A stretch of 64,000 nucleotides of DNA from Pandoraea pnomenusa (GCF_000767615.3 NZ_CP009553.3:248001-312000), one strand, 5' to 3'; positions 46,792 to 56,414 are shown, counted from the stretch's first letter. The notes: a model not told the origin generated them from the sequence alone. Program-made: numbers and translations.

Positions 46792-47802
46792 ATGTCGACA
46801 CCTTCATCTGCCCCTGCCTCTGCCGCTACGCAGCCCTCCCGGTGCGCGGATTCGCTGGCCGACAGCTTTGCGACAAGCTATGCCGGCGTCGTCGCCTTCA
46901 TCGCGGTTGCCACCGAGGGCAACTTCGCCAAGGCGGGCGACCGTCTTGGTATCGGCCGCTCGGCGATCAGCCGCAGCGTTCAGAAGCTCGAAGACCAGCT
47001 CGGCACACGGCTCTTCGTGCGCACCACGCGCAGCACTTCGCTGAGCGCCGAAGGCCGGCGTTTCTATGAGCGGTGCCAGCCGGGCGTGGAGCGAATCATT
47101 CAGGCCATGGACGACATGCGGGAGCTGCGCGAGGGGCCGCCGTCGGGCCGGCTTCGCATCTGCTCGACGGTCGGTTTCGGGCGGAAGATCGTGGCCCCGC
47201 TGCTCCACGGGTTTCGCGAAGCGAATCCGAACATCTCGATCGAGCTGGTGCTCGACGACGGCCCCACCGACTTCGCCACGGACCGCATCGACGTATCGTT
47301 CCGCAACGGTCGCATGGAAGACAGCCGGGTCATCGCCAAGAAAGTGATTCCCATGCAGATGATGCTGTGCGCGTCACCCGGTTATGTCGCCGAGCGCGGC
47401 CTGCCCACGAGCGTCGACGAGATTGCGAATCACCGCTGTGTGAACTTCCGACTGGCGTCGGGACGCGTTTTCGAATGGGAATTCAAGTCGGGCGGGCAAC
47501 TGCGCAAGCTGTCGCCTAACGCCTCGCTGACCTTCAACGACGCGGACCTGGTCCTGCAATCGGTGCTGGACGGGCACGGCCTTGCGCAAATGGCGGCGTA
47601 TCAGGTTTGCGACCACCTGCGCGCAGGCCGACTGGTTTCCTGTCTGCCGCAATATGCGCCCGATGATCGGGGGCACTTCATGTGCTTCCTGAGCCGCCAG
47701 CATCTGCCGGCCCGCATCCGTGTGTTCATTGACTACATGACGGAGCACATCCGGGCGATGGACCTGCAAATCCTGGACAACCCCGTGGTGAAGGCGGCGT
47801 AG
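46792..47802 (+). CDS. LysR family transcriptional regulator
   Basis: This is a 336-residue protein; ATG 46792 is used (46726 would read through the ECF41-type promoter). After a polar leader of about 30 residues, the HTH is VVAFIAVATEGNFAKAGDRL, IGRSAISRSVQKLEDQLG. The effector domain has STVGFGRKIVAPLLHGFREA. A promoter of ECF41 type stands directly before it. The convergent ohr gene follows. Regulators of this group often control the adjacent oxidoreductases. Confidence 0.88.
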   Translation: MSTPSSAPASAATQPSRCADSLADSFATSYAGVVAFIAVATEGNFAKAGDRLGIGRSAISRSVQKLEDQLGTRLFVRTTRSTSLSAEGRRFYERCQPGVERIIQAMDDMRELREGPPSGRLRICSTVGFGRKIVAPLLHGFREANPNISIELVLDDGPTDFATDRIDVSFRNGRMEDSRVIAKKVIPMQMMLCASPGYVAERGLPTSVDEIANHRCVNFRLASGRVFEWEFKSGGQLRKLSPNASLTFNDADLVLQSVLDGHGLAQMAAYQVCDHLRAGRLVSCLPQYAPDDRGHFMCFLSRQHLPARIRVFIDYMTEHIRAMDLQILDNPVVKAA

Positions 47803-47821
47803 GCGACCGCCCCCCGGCGAG

Positions 47822-48316
47822 TTATTGGGTCAGGCCCAGAATGCTTGGAATGCCGTCCTGCGTCATCTTGGAATACGGGCACAGGCGCTCGGTGTTGCGT
47901 ACGAGTGCTTCGGCCACCTCTCTCGACATGTCAGGCAGGTGGATGTTGATTTCGGCCTGGAGGGCGAAAAGACCGTCGACGGGATCGCGGCCGAAGGTGA
48001 TCGTCGCGGTGACCGAGGCGTCGGGAATGGACAGGCCCGCGCGTTCGGCCAGCATGCTGAGCGCGCCGTGAAAGCACGCTGCATAGCCTGCCGCGAATAG
48101 TTGCTCGGGGTTCGTGCCGCCCCCGGACCCTCCCAGCTCGACCGGCAGGCGAAGGTTCACGAACAGTTCGCCGTCGTCGGACGCAGCGATGCCGGAGGCG
48201 CGACCATGCGCGGCCTCCCCGCCGTGTACCGTCACGCTCGTGGCGTACAGGGGGTGAAAGTCCCTGCCACGGTACTTGTCCAGAAGACTGGGAGGGGGAG
48301 GCCGCAGTTTGCTCAT
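47822..48316 (-). CDS. OsmC/Ohr family organic hydroperoxide resistance protein
   Basis: This is a 164-residue protein from ATG 48316. The two redox cysteines are C81 (GYAACFHGAL) and C146 (CPYSKMT), with the ligand Arg probably in VNLRLPVELGGSG. About 20 extra N-terminal residues (MSKLRPPPPSLLDKYRGRDF) make it longer than classic Ohr. It reduces organic peroxides with dihydrolipoyl thiols. It is on the same strand as the epimerase and CMD genes upstream, likely one operon. Confidence 0.87.
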   Translation of the reverse strand: MSKLRPPPPSLLDKYRGRDFHPLYATSVTVHGGEAAHGRASGIAASDDGELFVNLRLPVELGGSGGGTNPEQLFAAGYAACFHGALSMLAERAGLSIPDASVTATITFGRDPVDGLFALQAEINIHLPDMSREVAEALVRNTERLCPYSKMTQDGIPSILGLTQ

Positions 48317-48342
48317 GTCACGTCCAGGTGAGGGCCGCGAGT

Positions 48343-49092
48343 TCAATCGTTCGCGCGGCTGAACCAGGTGTCGAAGTCGATCTTGCCCAAACGCGGGCTG
48401 GCGCCGGGTACCAGCGTGTCATCGTCGAGCACGGCGCCGAAATAGCGCGCGCCCGGATCCGCCTGCACGGTGCGGTTATCGCCGATTTTGCGCATGTAGC
48501 ATTGCGCCAAGTCGGCCAGCCGCATGCGCTGCGGGCCGGCAACTTCGACGATACCGTTGACCGGGGCGCCGAGCGCGGCGTCGGCCACGGCGATCGCCAC
48601 GTCGTCGGAGGCGATCGGCTGCACGAAAGCCGTCGAGAGCCGCACCTGGTCGCCTTGCAAGCCCGATTGCACGATGCTGCCCAGAAATTCGAAGAACTGG
48701 GTGCAATGAACGATGGTGTAGGGAATGCCGCCCTGATCGATCAACGCTTCCTGCGCGATCTTGGCGCGGAAATAGCCACTCTCGGCCAGACGCTGCGTGC
48801 CTACGACCGACAGCGCGACGTGATGACGAACACCGGCCCGGGTTTCCGCGGCGAGCAGGTTTCGCGTCGACGTCTGGAAAAACGTCAGTACGGCCTCGTC
48901 TTCGAACGAGGGCGAGTTGGCCACGTCGACCACGGTGTCGACCCCGACGAGTGCGTCGTCCAGGCCTTCGCCGGTGATCGTGTTCACGTTCGTGGCAGGT
49001 GATGCCGCGATGGCCTCGTGACCGCGTTCGTTCAGTACTTTGACGAGTTTCCTGCCGATCAGGCCGGTGCCTCCGATGACGAGGATTTTCAT
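48343..49092 (-). CDS. NAD(P)-binding atypical SDR/NmrA-like protein
   Basis: This is a 249-residue protein. The dinucleotide fold is at the start (MKILVIGGTGLIGRKLVKVL). It has DTVVDVANSPSFEDEAVLTF and SGYFRAKIAQEALIDQGGIP, with a YxxxK-like part. Such proteins are epimerases, reductases or sensors of NADP. It is the 'oxidoreductase/epimerase' member of the COE set linked with ECF41. It starts 8 bp after the CMD gene. Confidence 0.86.
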   Translation of the reverse strand: MKILVIGGTGLIGRKLVKVLNERGHEAIAASPATNVNTITGEGLDDALVGVDTVVDVANSPSFEDEAVLTFFQTSTRNLLAAETRAGVRHHVALSVVGTQRLAESGYFRAKIAQEALIDQGGIPYTIVHCTQFFEFLGSIVQSGLQGDQVRLSTAFVQPIASDDVAIAVADAALGAPVNGIVEVAGPQRMRLADLAQCYMRKIGDNRTVQADPGARYFGAVLDDDTLVPGASPRLGKIDFDTWFSRAND

Positions 49093-49100
49093 GGATGCCC

Positions 49101-49580
49101 TCAGCTCAGGTTGGCCTTGTCCAGACCGTAGGCTTTGTCGGCCGAACCGGGCACGGTCCGAAAGCCCACGTTCAGACGGTTCCAGCCGTTAATCGCCATG
49201 ATGGCGAAGCTCAGATCGGAAATTTCCTTCTCGGAGAGCTGGCTGCGTACGCGCTCGTAGACTTCGTCGGACACGCCTTGTGCGCCGAGCGTGGTCAGCG
49301 CTTCGGTCCAGGCGAGGCAGGCACGCTCGCGCGGCGAGAATTCAGTCGACTCGCGCCAGATGGCGACGTGATGCAGGCGCAATTCACGCTCCCCGTGAAT
49401 CTTGGCTTCCTTGACATGCATGTCAAGGCAAAAGCCGCAGCCGTTGATCTGGGAGGCGCGGATATCGATGAGGTCCAGGATCGATTGCTCGATGGCGCTC
49501 GACTTCAGGAGCATGCCGAATTCGATGAACTTCTTGAATAGTTCGGGCGATTGGGCGAAAGCGTTCAGACGTTGACTCAT
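49101..49580 (-). CDS. Carboxymuconolactone decarboxylase (AhpD-like) family protein
   Basis: This is a 159-residue protein; ATG 49580 has GAGGTAG upstream. The redox pair CGFC (C48, C51) with H55 is the AhpD-like peroxidase motif (QINGCGFCLDMHVKEAKIHG). The C-terminus SFAIMAINGWNRLNVGFRTV is typical of the family. It is the first gene of the CMD-epimerase-Ohr set and a member of the COE class that goes with ECF41. Confidence 0.9.
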   Translation of the reverse strand: MSQRLNAFAQSPELFKKFIEFGMLLKSSAIEQSILDLIDIRASQINGCGFCLDMHVKEAKIHGERELRLHHVAIWRESTEFSPRERACLAWTEALTTLGAQGVSDEVYERVRSQLSEKEISDLSFAIMAINGWNRLNVGFRTVPGSADKAYGLDKANLS

Positions 49581-49926
49581 GATGGCTACCTCGATGGGTT
49601 GACGCGTCCCGCCGATACCTGGCGAGAGTGGCGCATGTTTGAACAACGACTGAATCGTAGGCTTGCCGGCCCGACAGCAGAAGACCTCGACGAGGGAGCA
49701 TCGTGTTGCACCAATGACAACAATCGCGCAACCGCATGTCGTGCCTCCCCTCGGGGCATAGCGCACGCACACCAGGCGCATCGCCTCGCCAGCGAATGCC
49801 CCCCGAATTGCCGGAGGCCGGCTCCCGGCACCGTTTTGCTATACTGCGAACGATTCTCATTTGCATAAACGATGCCTGTGCCGCTGAGCCTTTTCGGCCG
49901 CACCTGGCCCGGGACAGGAGGGGCGC
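49581..49926. other. Divergent intergenic region CMD / fecI-type sigma gene
   Basis: 346 bp without a supported gene. It holds the Fur box and -10 at 49840-49864. For the CMD gene only a weak candidate promoter can be seen. Confidence 0.5.
49840..49864 (+). promoter_or_regulatory. -10 element and Fur box before the fecI-type gene
   Basis: TATACT (49840-49845) is followed at once by GCGAACGATTCTCATTTGC (49846-49864), close to the Fur consensus core GATTCTCATT. Iron-loaded Fur would cover the start site. Confidence 0.8.
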
Positions 49927-50469
49927 ATGCCCGCCGACGACACGCTGCCGCCCGATACCACGCTTACGACGCTTACCACGCTTACCACGCTTCGCGGCCT
50001 CTACAACGATCATCACGGCTGGCTGCATGGCTGGCTTCAGCGAAAGACCGGCTGCTCGCACCGCGCGGCCGACCTTGCGCACGACACGTTCGTGCGTATG
50101 CTGGAGCGCGATCCGCCGCGACGGCTGGCGTCGCCGCGCGCGTTCATCACGACCGTAGCCCAGCGGGTGCTTTACAACTTCTGGCGTCGCGAGCAGATCG
50201 AGCGCGCGTATCTGGACGCACTGGCACAGCAGCCCGAGTCGCTCGTACCGTCGCCCGAGGAGCGCGCCGTGGTGCTCGAGACACTCCTCGAGATCGATCG
50301 GTGTCTCGACGGCCTGCCGCCCCTCGTCAAACGCGCCTTCCTGCTCGCCCAACTCGACGGCCTCACCCAGGGGGAAATCGCCGACACACTCGGCATCTCG
50401 CTGGCGACGGTGAAACGTCATCTGGTGCGTGCCGGCACACAGTGCTTCTTCGCGATGGAGGCTTCATGA
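49927..50469 (+). CDS. FecI-like ECF sigma factor for iron uptake
   Basis: This is a 180-residue protein from ATG 49927. Region 2 has HRAADLAHDTFVRMLERDPP and region 4 VKRAFLLAQLDGLTQGEIAD with ISLATVKRHLVRA. The N-terminus has an odd TTL run repeated four times, written by a 9-bp repeat, before the normal start of region 2. It overlaps fecR by 4 nt. It should direct transcription of the receptor at 51619 when the receptor senses ferri-siderophore. Confidence 0.9.
   Translation: MPADDTLPPDTTLTTLTTLTTLRGLYNDHHGWLHGWLQRKTGCSHRAADLAHDTFVRMLERDPPRRLASPRAFITTVAQRVLYNFWRREQIERAYLDALAQQPESLVPSPEERAVVLETLLEIDRCLDGLPPLVKRAFLLAQLDGLTQGEIADTLGISLATVKRHLVRAGTQCFFAMEAS
49957..49992 (+). repeat. Four 9-bp tandem units in the fecI-type gene
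   Basis: ACCACGCTT, ACGACGCTT, ACCACGCTT, ACCACGCTT; in frame, encoding TTL four times. Confidence 0.85.
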
Positions 50470-51482
50470 CGCCGGTGCGCGCGGGCGGATTCGATGCCGG
50501 GGTTGCGCGACAGGCCGTTGAATGGTGGGTGACGCTGCATGCCGACGACGCCACCGACGCGCTTCGCGCGGCCTGCTTGCGCTGGCGCGAGGCGCACCCG
50601 GAACACGCACGCGCCTGGCAGCACATCGAGAACGCCGAACGCCGCATGCGTCATATGTCCGGCACGCTCGGTGCGTCCGTGGCGCAGGCGGCGTTGAATG
50701 CACCCCGCTCGCGCGGTCGCCGCCTGGCGGTGAAGGCACTCGTGGGCGTGCTGTTCGTGGGCACCGGCGCCTGGGTCGCCGGCGATCCACCGGCCGTGCA
50801 GTGGTGGCGCGCCGACGTCCGTACCGGAGCGGGCGAGCGTCGCACCCTGCAACTGGCCGACGGCACCACGCTCGTGCTCAATACCCGCAGCGCCGTGCGG
50901 CTGACGATGGCCGGGGGCGTGCGGCGCATCACGCTCGTCGACGGTGAAATCATGGTGAGCACCGGCAAGGACGCCGCTCATGTGCCGCCGCGCCCGCTCA
51001 TCGTCGCGACGGCGCTGGGCACGCTATCGCCGATGGGCACGCGGTTCTCGGTGCGACAAGCGCCGCAGGCCGACGGCGCGACCGTGCAGGTGTTCGAAGG
51101 CGCGGTGCGCGTGGCGGCCAGGGAAGCGTCGGCGCCATCGGGGGCGCCGGGTGCCGCCGCCGCACGCATCGTACGTGCGGGCGAACAGGCGAGCTTCACC
51201 GCCGACGGCGTGAGCCCCGCCACGCCGCTGACATCAGGCGACGGTGCGTGGACGGAGGGCATGCTCGTCGCCGTGGACATGCGCCTCGATGTCTTCCTCG
51301 CCGAACTGTCGCGCTATCGCCGTGGCTACTTGCGCTGCGATCCGGCCGTGGCGGCGCTGCGAGTGTCCGGGACCTATCCGCTGGGCGATACCGACGCCGT
51401 GCTCGCTGTGTTGCCTCACGCGTTACCCGTGTCAGTGGCCTCGGTAACACGCTATTGGGTCAGCGTCGGGCCGCGCAGCTGA
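50466..51482 (+). CDS. FecR-like transmembrane regulator of the iron sigma factor
   Basis: This is a 338-residue protein. The N-terminal cytosolic part has AVEWWVTLHADDATDALRAA and AHPEHARAWQHIENAERRM (DUF4880), one membrane helix at about 88-105 (AVKALVGVLFVGTGAWVAG), then the periplasmic FecR domain (RTLQLADGTTLVLNTRSAVR; GTLSPMGTRFSVR). The C-terminal part (YLRCDPAVAALRVSGTYPL) is an STN-like end. It starts in the fecI stop (ATGA). Confidence 0.9.
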   Translation: MTPVRAGGFDAGVARQAVEWWVTLHADDATDALRAACLRWREAHPEHARAWQHIENAERRMRHMSGTLGASVAQAALNAPRSRGRRLAVKALVGVLFVGTGAWVAGDPPAVQWWRADVRTGAGERRTLQLADGTTLVLNTRSAVRLTMAGGVRRITLVDGEIMVSTGKDAAHVPPRPLIVATALGTLSPMGTRFSVRQAPQADGATVQVFEGAVRVAAREASAPSGAPGAAAARIVRAGEQASFTADGVSPATPLTSGDGAWTEGMLVAVDMRLDVFLAELSRYRRGYLRCDPAVAALRVSGTYPLGDTDAVLAVLPHALPVSVASVTRYWVSVGPRS

Positions 51483-51618
51483 AATGCCGCCGCGTGCGCT
51501 CGGCATTTTTCTTCCCTGAATGGGCACATGTTTGAGCTGTTTCGCAGGTCTCGCGTGACAAGGGGAGTGAACCCCCTCTTTCCGTTGCCTGAACCAGACC
51601 TCTGCGAGACTTTTCATC

Positions 51619-54210
51619 ATGGCCGTCGCTTCTCCCGAAATCCCCCACCTTAGGCGCTTCCGGTTCCCGTCGGGGTTCCGACGCGCGACGCGGGCACTCT
51701 CTCGGCTAGGTGCGCGCGGTTGCGCAGCTGCCGTGGACGTCAGCGGCCCGCAATGGCGGCTTCGCGTGAGTTGCGCAAGCGTTGCGGCGACTTTCGCAAC
51801 GACGCTCGCCAGCGGTGTCGCGCACGCACAGACGGTCGGGCAAGCGCCCGCCGCCGCGTCGGCACCCTCGGCGCAGATCCGTACTTATGCCATCCCGGCC
51901 GGCCCCCTCGACGGCGTGCTTGCGCGGTTCGGCCGGGAGGCGGGCATTCTCCTCACGTATGCCCCCGCGCTCACTGTCGGACGGCAAAGTCCCGGCGTGC
52001 AAGGCCGCTTCGACGTGCCCGGTGCGTTCGGCCAACTGCTGGCGGGCACGGGGCTCACCGCATCGCCGCACGGTGCGGGCTATGCGCTGACGCCGCAAGG
52101 TGCCCCCGTTGCGGCGGCGATCGTCGCGGGCGGCAGCTCGGCGGACGTGGCGCTGCCGACGACGCATGTGCAGGCGCAGGCCTGGGCGGACGCGTATCGC
52201 ATGCCCGTCGACGCGAATGTCTCGCGCTCCGACGCCCCCATCCTCGACATTGCGCAAGCCATCAACGTCGTGCCGCAGCAAGTGCTGGCCGACCAGCGCG
52301 CACGTACCCTCGACGACGCGCTCGTCAACGTGAGCGGCATCGTGCAAGGCAACACGCTGGCCGGCACGCAGGACACGTTGCTCAAGCGTGGCTTCGGCGG
52401 CAACCGCGATGGCTCGATCATGCACAACGGCATGCCGCTGGTGCAGGGGCGCGGGCTCAATGCCAACGCCGACTCGGTGGAGGTGCTCAAGGGGCCCACG
52501 TCGCTGCTGTACGGCATCATGGACCCGGGCGGCGTGATTAACGTGGTGAGCAAGCGTCCGCTGCTCAAGCCCTATACGGCGGTGAGCCTGGCGGGCACGA
52601 CGTTCGGCCACGGCAAGCACGGCGCGCAGGAAACGCTCGATACCACGGGACCCATCGGCGATACGGGGCTGGCGTACCGACTGGTCGTCGACCAGAACAA
52701 CCAGTCGTACTGGCGCGCCTTCGGCACCCAGCGCGAGACGCTGGTCGCGCCGACGCTCGCCTACTACGGGCGCGACACGCAGGTCGTGCTTTCGTACGAG
52801 TACCGCAACTTCCTCACGCCCTTCGATCGCGGCACGGTCATCGATCCGACCACCAACAAGCCGCTCGCCGTCTCCGCACGCGAACGGCTGGACGACGTCC
52901 ATAACGAGATGACCGGTCAGTCGCACCTCGCCCAGATCACCGTCGACCACCAGTTCGACGCCGACTGGAAAGCGCACTTCGGCTACAGCTACAACAAGGA
53001 AACCTATGACGCCGGGCAATTGCGCGTGAACGGTATCAACACGGCCACGGGGGTGGTGTCCCGCAGCAACGACGCCACGCGCGGCTCGGTCAGCACCGAC
53101 AGCTTCGGTATTGCCTATCTCGACGGCAAGGTACGGCTGGCCGGTATGCGTCACGACCTGCAATTCGGTGGCGATTGGGAATATCGGCGCATCTATCGCC
53201 GCGACCTGATCCGTCAGGCGGCCAGGTGCACGTTTTCGTACCTGAACCCGGTGTACGGCTGCGAGGTCATTCCGACGACCGTGTCGGCCAGCGACAGCGA
53301 TCAGACCGACACACTGCACGACGCCTCGCTGTTCCTTCAGGACGCCGTTCACGTTACCGACCGGTGGATCGTCGTGGGCGGGGTGCGTCTGCTCACCTAC
53401 AGCCAACTCGCCGGCAAGGGGCGCCCGTTCCGGGTGAATACGGATCTCGGCGATACCCAGTGGTTGCCACGCGCAGGCATCGTCTACAAGGCGACCAATG
53501 ATGTGTCGCTGTACGGCAGCTATTCGGAGTCGCTCAAACCCACGTCGACCATCGCGCCGTTGTCGTCGGGCGTCGTCATCGACTCAAGCGTCGCGCCGGA
53601 GCACGCGAAGTCGTTCGAACTCGGGGTGAAGCTCGATATGCCCAACGGGCTGAGCGGCACGCTGGCCGTGTTCGACATCGACAAGCGCAACGTGCTGGTG
53701 TCGCAGTTCAACGATGCGACCAAGGGCATCGACTGGCGTACGTCGGGGGCGGCGCGCTCGCGCGGTGTCGAGCTCGATGTGTCCGGACGCATCGGGCAGC
53801 GCTGGAACGTGATCGCCAGCTACGCGTTCATCGACGCGAAGACGACCGACGATCCGCTCTACACCGGCAATACGCTGGCGAACGCGGCACGTCATACGGC
53901 GTCGCTTGCCGCGGTGTACGACTGGGGTGCCGTGCTCGGCCAGGGCGGGGGCAATTTGAGGCTCGGTGCCGTGGGACGCTACGTCGGATCGCGTCCGGGC
54001 GACTCGGCCAACAGTTTCACGTTGCCCGCGTATTTCGTCGCCGACGTGTTCGCCGCCTACGACGCGAAGATCGGGCGTCACCCGGTCCACTATCAGTTGA
54101 ACGTCAAGAACGTGTTCAACAAGACGTATTACCCGTCGAGCGCCAGCCAATACTTCGTTGCGGTCGGCGACGCACGCTCGGCGACGCTCTCGGCCTCGTT
54201 CGAGTTCTGA
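51619..54210 (+). CDS. TonB-dependent siderophore receptor with N-terminal signalling domain
   Basis: This is an 863-residue protein. A long leader with a signal (VAATFATTLASGVAHAQTVG) is followed by an STN signalling domain at about 85-155 (YAIPAGPLDGVLARFGREAG), the plug (about 200-320: ALVNVSGIVQGNTLAGTQDT, VLKGPTSLLYGIMDPGGVIN) and a beta-barrel that ends in Phe (TLSASFEF). The STN domain talks to the FecR protein just upstream. The ligand is a ferric siderophore of unknown type. Confidence 0.92.
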   Translation: MAVASPEIPHLRRFRFPSGFRRATRALSRLGARGCAAAVDVSGPQWRLRVSCASVAATFATTLASGVAHAQTVGQAPAAASAPSAQIRTYAIPAGPLDGVLARFGREAGILLTYAPALTVGRQSPGVQGRFDVPGAFGQLLAGTGLTASPHGAGYALTPQGAPVAAAIVAGGSSADVALPTTHVQAQAWADAYRMPVDANVSRSDAPILDIAQAINVVPQQVLADQRARTLDDALVNVSGIVQGNTLAGTQDTLLKRGFGGNRDGSIMHNGMPLVQGRGLNANADSVEVLKGPTSLLYGIMDPGGVINVVSKRPLLKPYTAVSLAGTTFGHGKHGAQETLDTTGPIGDTGLAYRLVVDQNNQSYWRAFGTQRETLVAPTLAYYGRDTQVVLSYEYRNFLTPFDRGTVIDPTTNKPLAVSARERLDDVHNEMTGQSHLAQITVDHQFDADWKAHFGYSYNKETYDAGQLRVNGINTATGVVSRSNDATRGSVSTDSFGIAYLDGKVRLAGMRHDLQFGGDWEYRRIYRRDLIRQAARCTFSYLNPVYGCEVIPTTVSASDSDQTDTLHDASLFLQDAVHVTDRWIVVGGVRLLTYSQLAGKGRPFRVNTDLGDTQWLPRAGIVYKATNDVSLYGSYSESLKPTSTIAPLSSGVVIDSSVAPEHAKSFELGVKLDMPNGLSGTLAVFDIDKRNVLVSQFNDATKGIDWRTSGAARSRGVELDVSGRIGQRWNVIASYAFIDAKTTDDPLYTGNTLANAARHTASLAAVYDWGAVLGQGGGNLRLGAVGRYVGSRPGDSANSFTLPAYFVADVFAAYDAKIGRHPVHYQLNVKNVFNKTYYPSSASQYFVAVGDARSATLSASFEF

Positions 54211-54244
54211 CAGGCGTGGTGAGGTCGACTCGGCGATGCGCGGC

Positions 54245-55887
54245 TCAGAGCAAATCGTCGCTCGGCAGCAAAGTGAAGGCGCCGGCCACGGCGTTGCGCC
54301 AGAAGGGCGCGTAGGGCTCCACGTCGAACGTCCGGGCTCGGCCATTCTCCTCACCCACCCAGCGCAGCGCCGGCATTGTGGGGGGGGTGGGCGTCTGTGG
54401 CACGGCGCCGGGCGGGGCCAGTTCGACACGAAAACTTGTGCTCGGCGAGGTCGCCTGATCGAAAATGCCAGCCATTCGCTCGGCGAATTCCGGACTGTGG
54501 ATCACGATCGCCAATTCGGTGTTCAGACGCACCGAGCGTGGGTCCAGGTTGAACGAGCCGAGGATGACGTCGCGCCGGTCGATCACGTAAGCCTTGCCAT
54601 GAAGACTTGCGCGCGATGAGCCACCGAAGGTCACGCGCCGCGGCGCGTGCTCGCCGCCGCCATCCCCGCGGATCGGTTTGAACTCGTACAGCGCGATACC
54701 TGCTTGCAGCAACGCCGGGCGATAGCGCGCATATCCGGCGTGGACCGGGACGACGTCCGTCGCCGCGAGCGAGTTGGTCAGCACGCGGACTTTCACGCCG
54801 CGGCTGGAAAGCGTCGACAGAAAACGTACGCCGCCGTCCATCGGCACGAAGTACGGGGAGATGATCAGCACCTCGCGCTGGGCGTTGGCCGCAAGCTGAC
54901 GGAGTCTTGCGCCTGGCGCGCTTTTCGTTTCGGTGGCTGGGGCGTCCAGCTTGTCGGGCGTGTCCGCCGCGAGCTCGGCATTTGCCCAGAACAGTGGCAC
55001 GCGGCCGCTGCGCAGGCCATCGGCGAGCGCGGGCTGGTGGAGCGCCTGGTGCCCGGCGGGCACGGCGTCTGCGTTGCGCCAGTGACGCGCCAGAGCCTCG
55101 CGTGTGGCGTCGAGCGTCTCCTGATCGATCTTCGACTGCACCTGCTTTAGCGGGTAGGACTGCGCGCTCGTCCAGAAATGATCGAAGCTTCGCGAGACGG
55201 CATCGACGACCGGACCCGCACAAAGCAGATCGAAGTCGCGAAAGGAGAGGTCCGGATTGGCGTCGAAGTATTCGTCGCCGAGATTGCGCCCGCCGACGAT
55301 GGCCAGTTGGTTGTCGGCGACCAGCGCCTTGTTGTGCATGCGGCGATTCAACTGGTCGAACCGCGTCAGCAGGTTGCCCGCGCGCTCGAGGAGCGTCGTG
55401 TCGCGTGTGCCGAATGGATTGAAAACCCGGATCTCGATGTTGCGATGTCGGTCCAGGACAGCGAAGGCCGGATCCGTGTGGCGGCGATTGATGTCGTCCA
55501 CCAGCATGCGAACGCGGACGCCTCGATCTGCCGCGTTGAGCAGCGATTGAAGCAACAGACGGCCGGTGATGTCTTCTCCGGCACTGTAATACTGCACGTC
55601 GAGACTGTGTTGCGCGGCTTGCACCAGCGCGAGGCGCGTGGTGAAGGCGGCCGAGCCCGTCGCGAGCAATTGGAAGCCGGACTGGCCAGGATGGGCCCGT
55701 ACGGCGGGCGCCAATGCGCTGGCAAGCGCACTCGGCGTTGCGGAAGTGATATGCGTCGCCCATTGAGAGGGCTCGGGGGCGGACGCACCGTACTGCAGGC
55801 GGTGGCCAGGAGAGCGAGCGCCAGCAGTGGTGCCATTCGCCACGCGCGGGTCAGCGGGAGCGAGCGGAAGACGCGCGAAAGAGACAT
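54245..55887 (-). CDS. Phospholipase D-family lipoprotein with 5' frameshift
   Basis: The catalytic frame (54245-55843, 532 codons) has two HKD motifs, MHNKALVADNQLAIVGGRN and LHGKAYVIDRRDVILGSFN, as in cardiolipin synthase/PLD proteins. Its own 5' end is poor. In a second frame, ATG 55887 starts SLSRVFRSLPLTRAWRMAPL and a perfect lipobox LLATACS, then runs out of family sequence. The two frames meet at a run of five G (plus strand 55775-55779); one more base would fuse the lipoprotein signal to EPSQWATHITSATPS of the catalytic frame. So the intact gene would encode a membrane-anchored lipoprotein; here it is broken, or the sequence has an indel error. Confidence 0.75.
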
Positions 55888-56125
55888 CTCGGACGCTCTA
55901 TATATGGGAACAGTGGAGCGGGGCGGTGGCGGCGCAGTGCCGACGTCGATATCGCCTTTCCATAGTGGCAGGCTGTCAGGAAGCATATGCGATTTCGTTG
56001 GTCGCGTCGCCGGGGGATGCCCGGATAGCGTGGTCGCGTCTCCTCCATGTGTCTCGTTCCGTGGATCCTCGGCCCGCCCATGACGCGGGCTTTTTTTCGC
56101 TTTTCAAAATATTTTCACAAAGGGC

Positions 56126-56154
56126 TTGCCAGCGTTCGGGGTTTTCACTAATAT
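56126..56154 (+). promoter_or_regulatory. rrn promoter P1
   Basis: TTGCCA (56126-56131), 17-nt spacer, TAATAT (56149-56154). An AT-rich stretch at 56090-56120 could serve as an UP element. Confidence 0.7.
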
Positions 56155-56287
56155 CTCGTCTCTCGCAACGACGGCGACGCAGCGAAAGCGGTGAAGCGGT
56201 TGGGGCGACGGGCTGGAAAGCCCGGTGGTTAGTGGTTTTCGAGCAGGCAAGTCGCTACGGCGGCGAGCGAAGAAAGCGAAAAAACTG

Positions 56288-56316
56288 TTGACGACGACGA
56301 GAAGCTGCGACATAAT
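56288..56316 (+). promoter_or_regulatory. rrn promoter P2
   Basis: TTGACG (56288-56293), 17-nt spacer, CATAAT (56311-56316). Confidence 0.7.
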
Positions 56317-56401
56317 CTCACTTCTCTGCTGCTGATGCAGCGACGCAAAAAAACGAAGCGACGGCGCGGTAAGTTGGCGACGAAGCGAAGTGTGATGCGA
56401 T

Positions 56402-56414
56402 TGATCTTTAAAAA
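56402..56414 (+). promoter_or_regulatory. boxA-like antitermination site in the 16S leader
   Basis: TGATCTTTAAAAA resembles boxA (TGCTCTTTAACAA). Confidence 0.6.

Noticed and set aside
49660..49720. ECF41 promoter for the CMD gene on the minus strand
   Set aside because: TGTCATT and CGTC can be found but the spacing is 20 nt and the first box is imperfect.
55775..55779. Phase-variable G tract in the PLD gene
   Set aside because: Five G is too short for efficient phase variation; kept only as a frameshift site.
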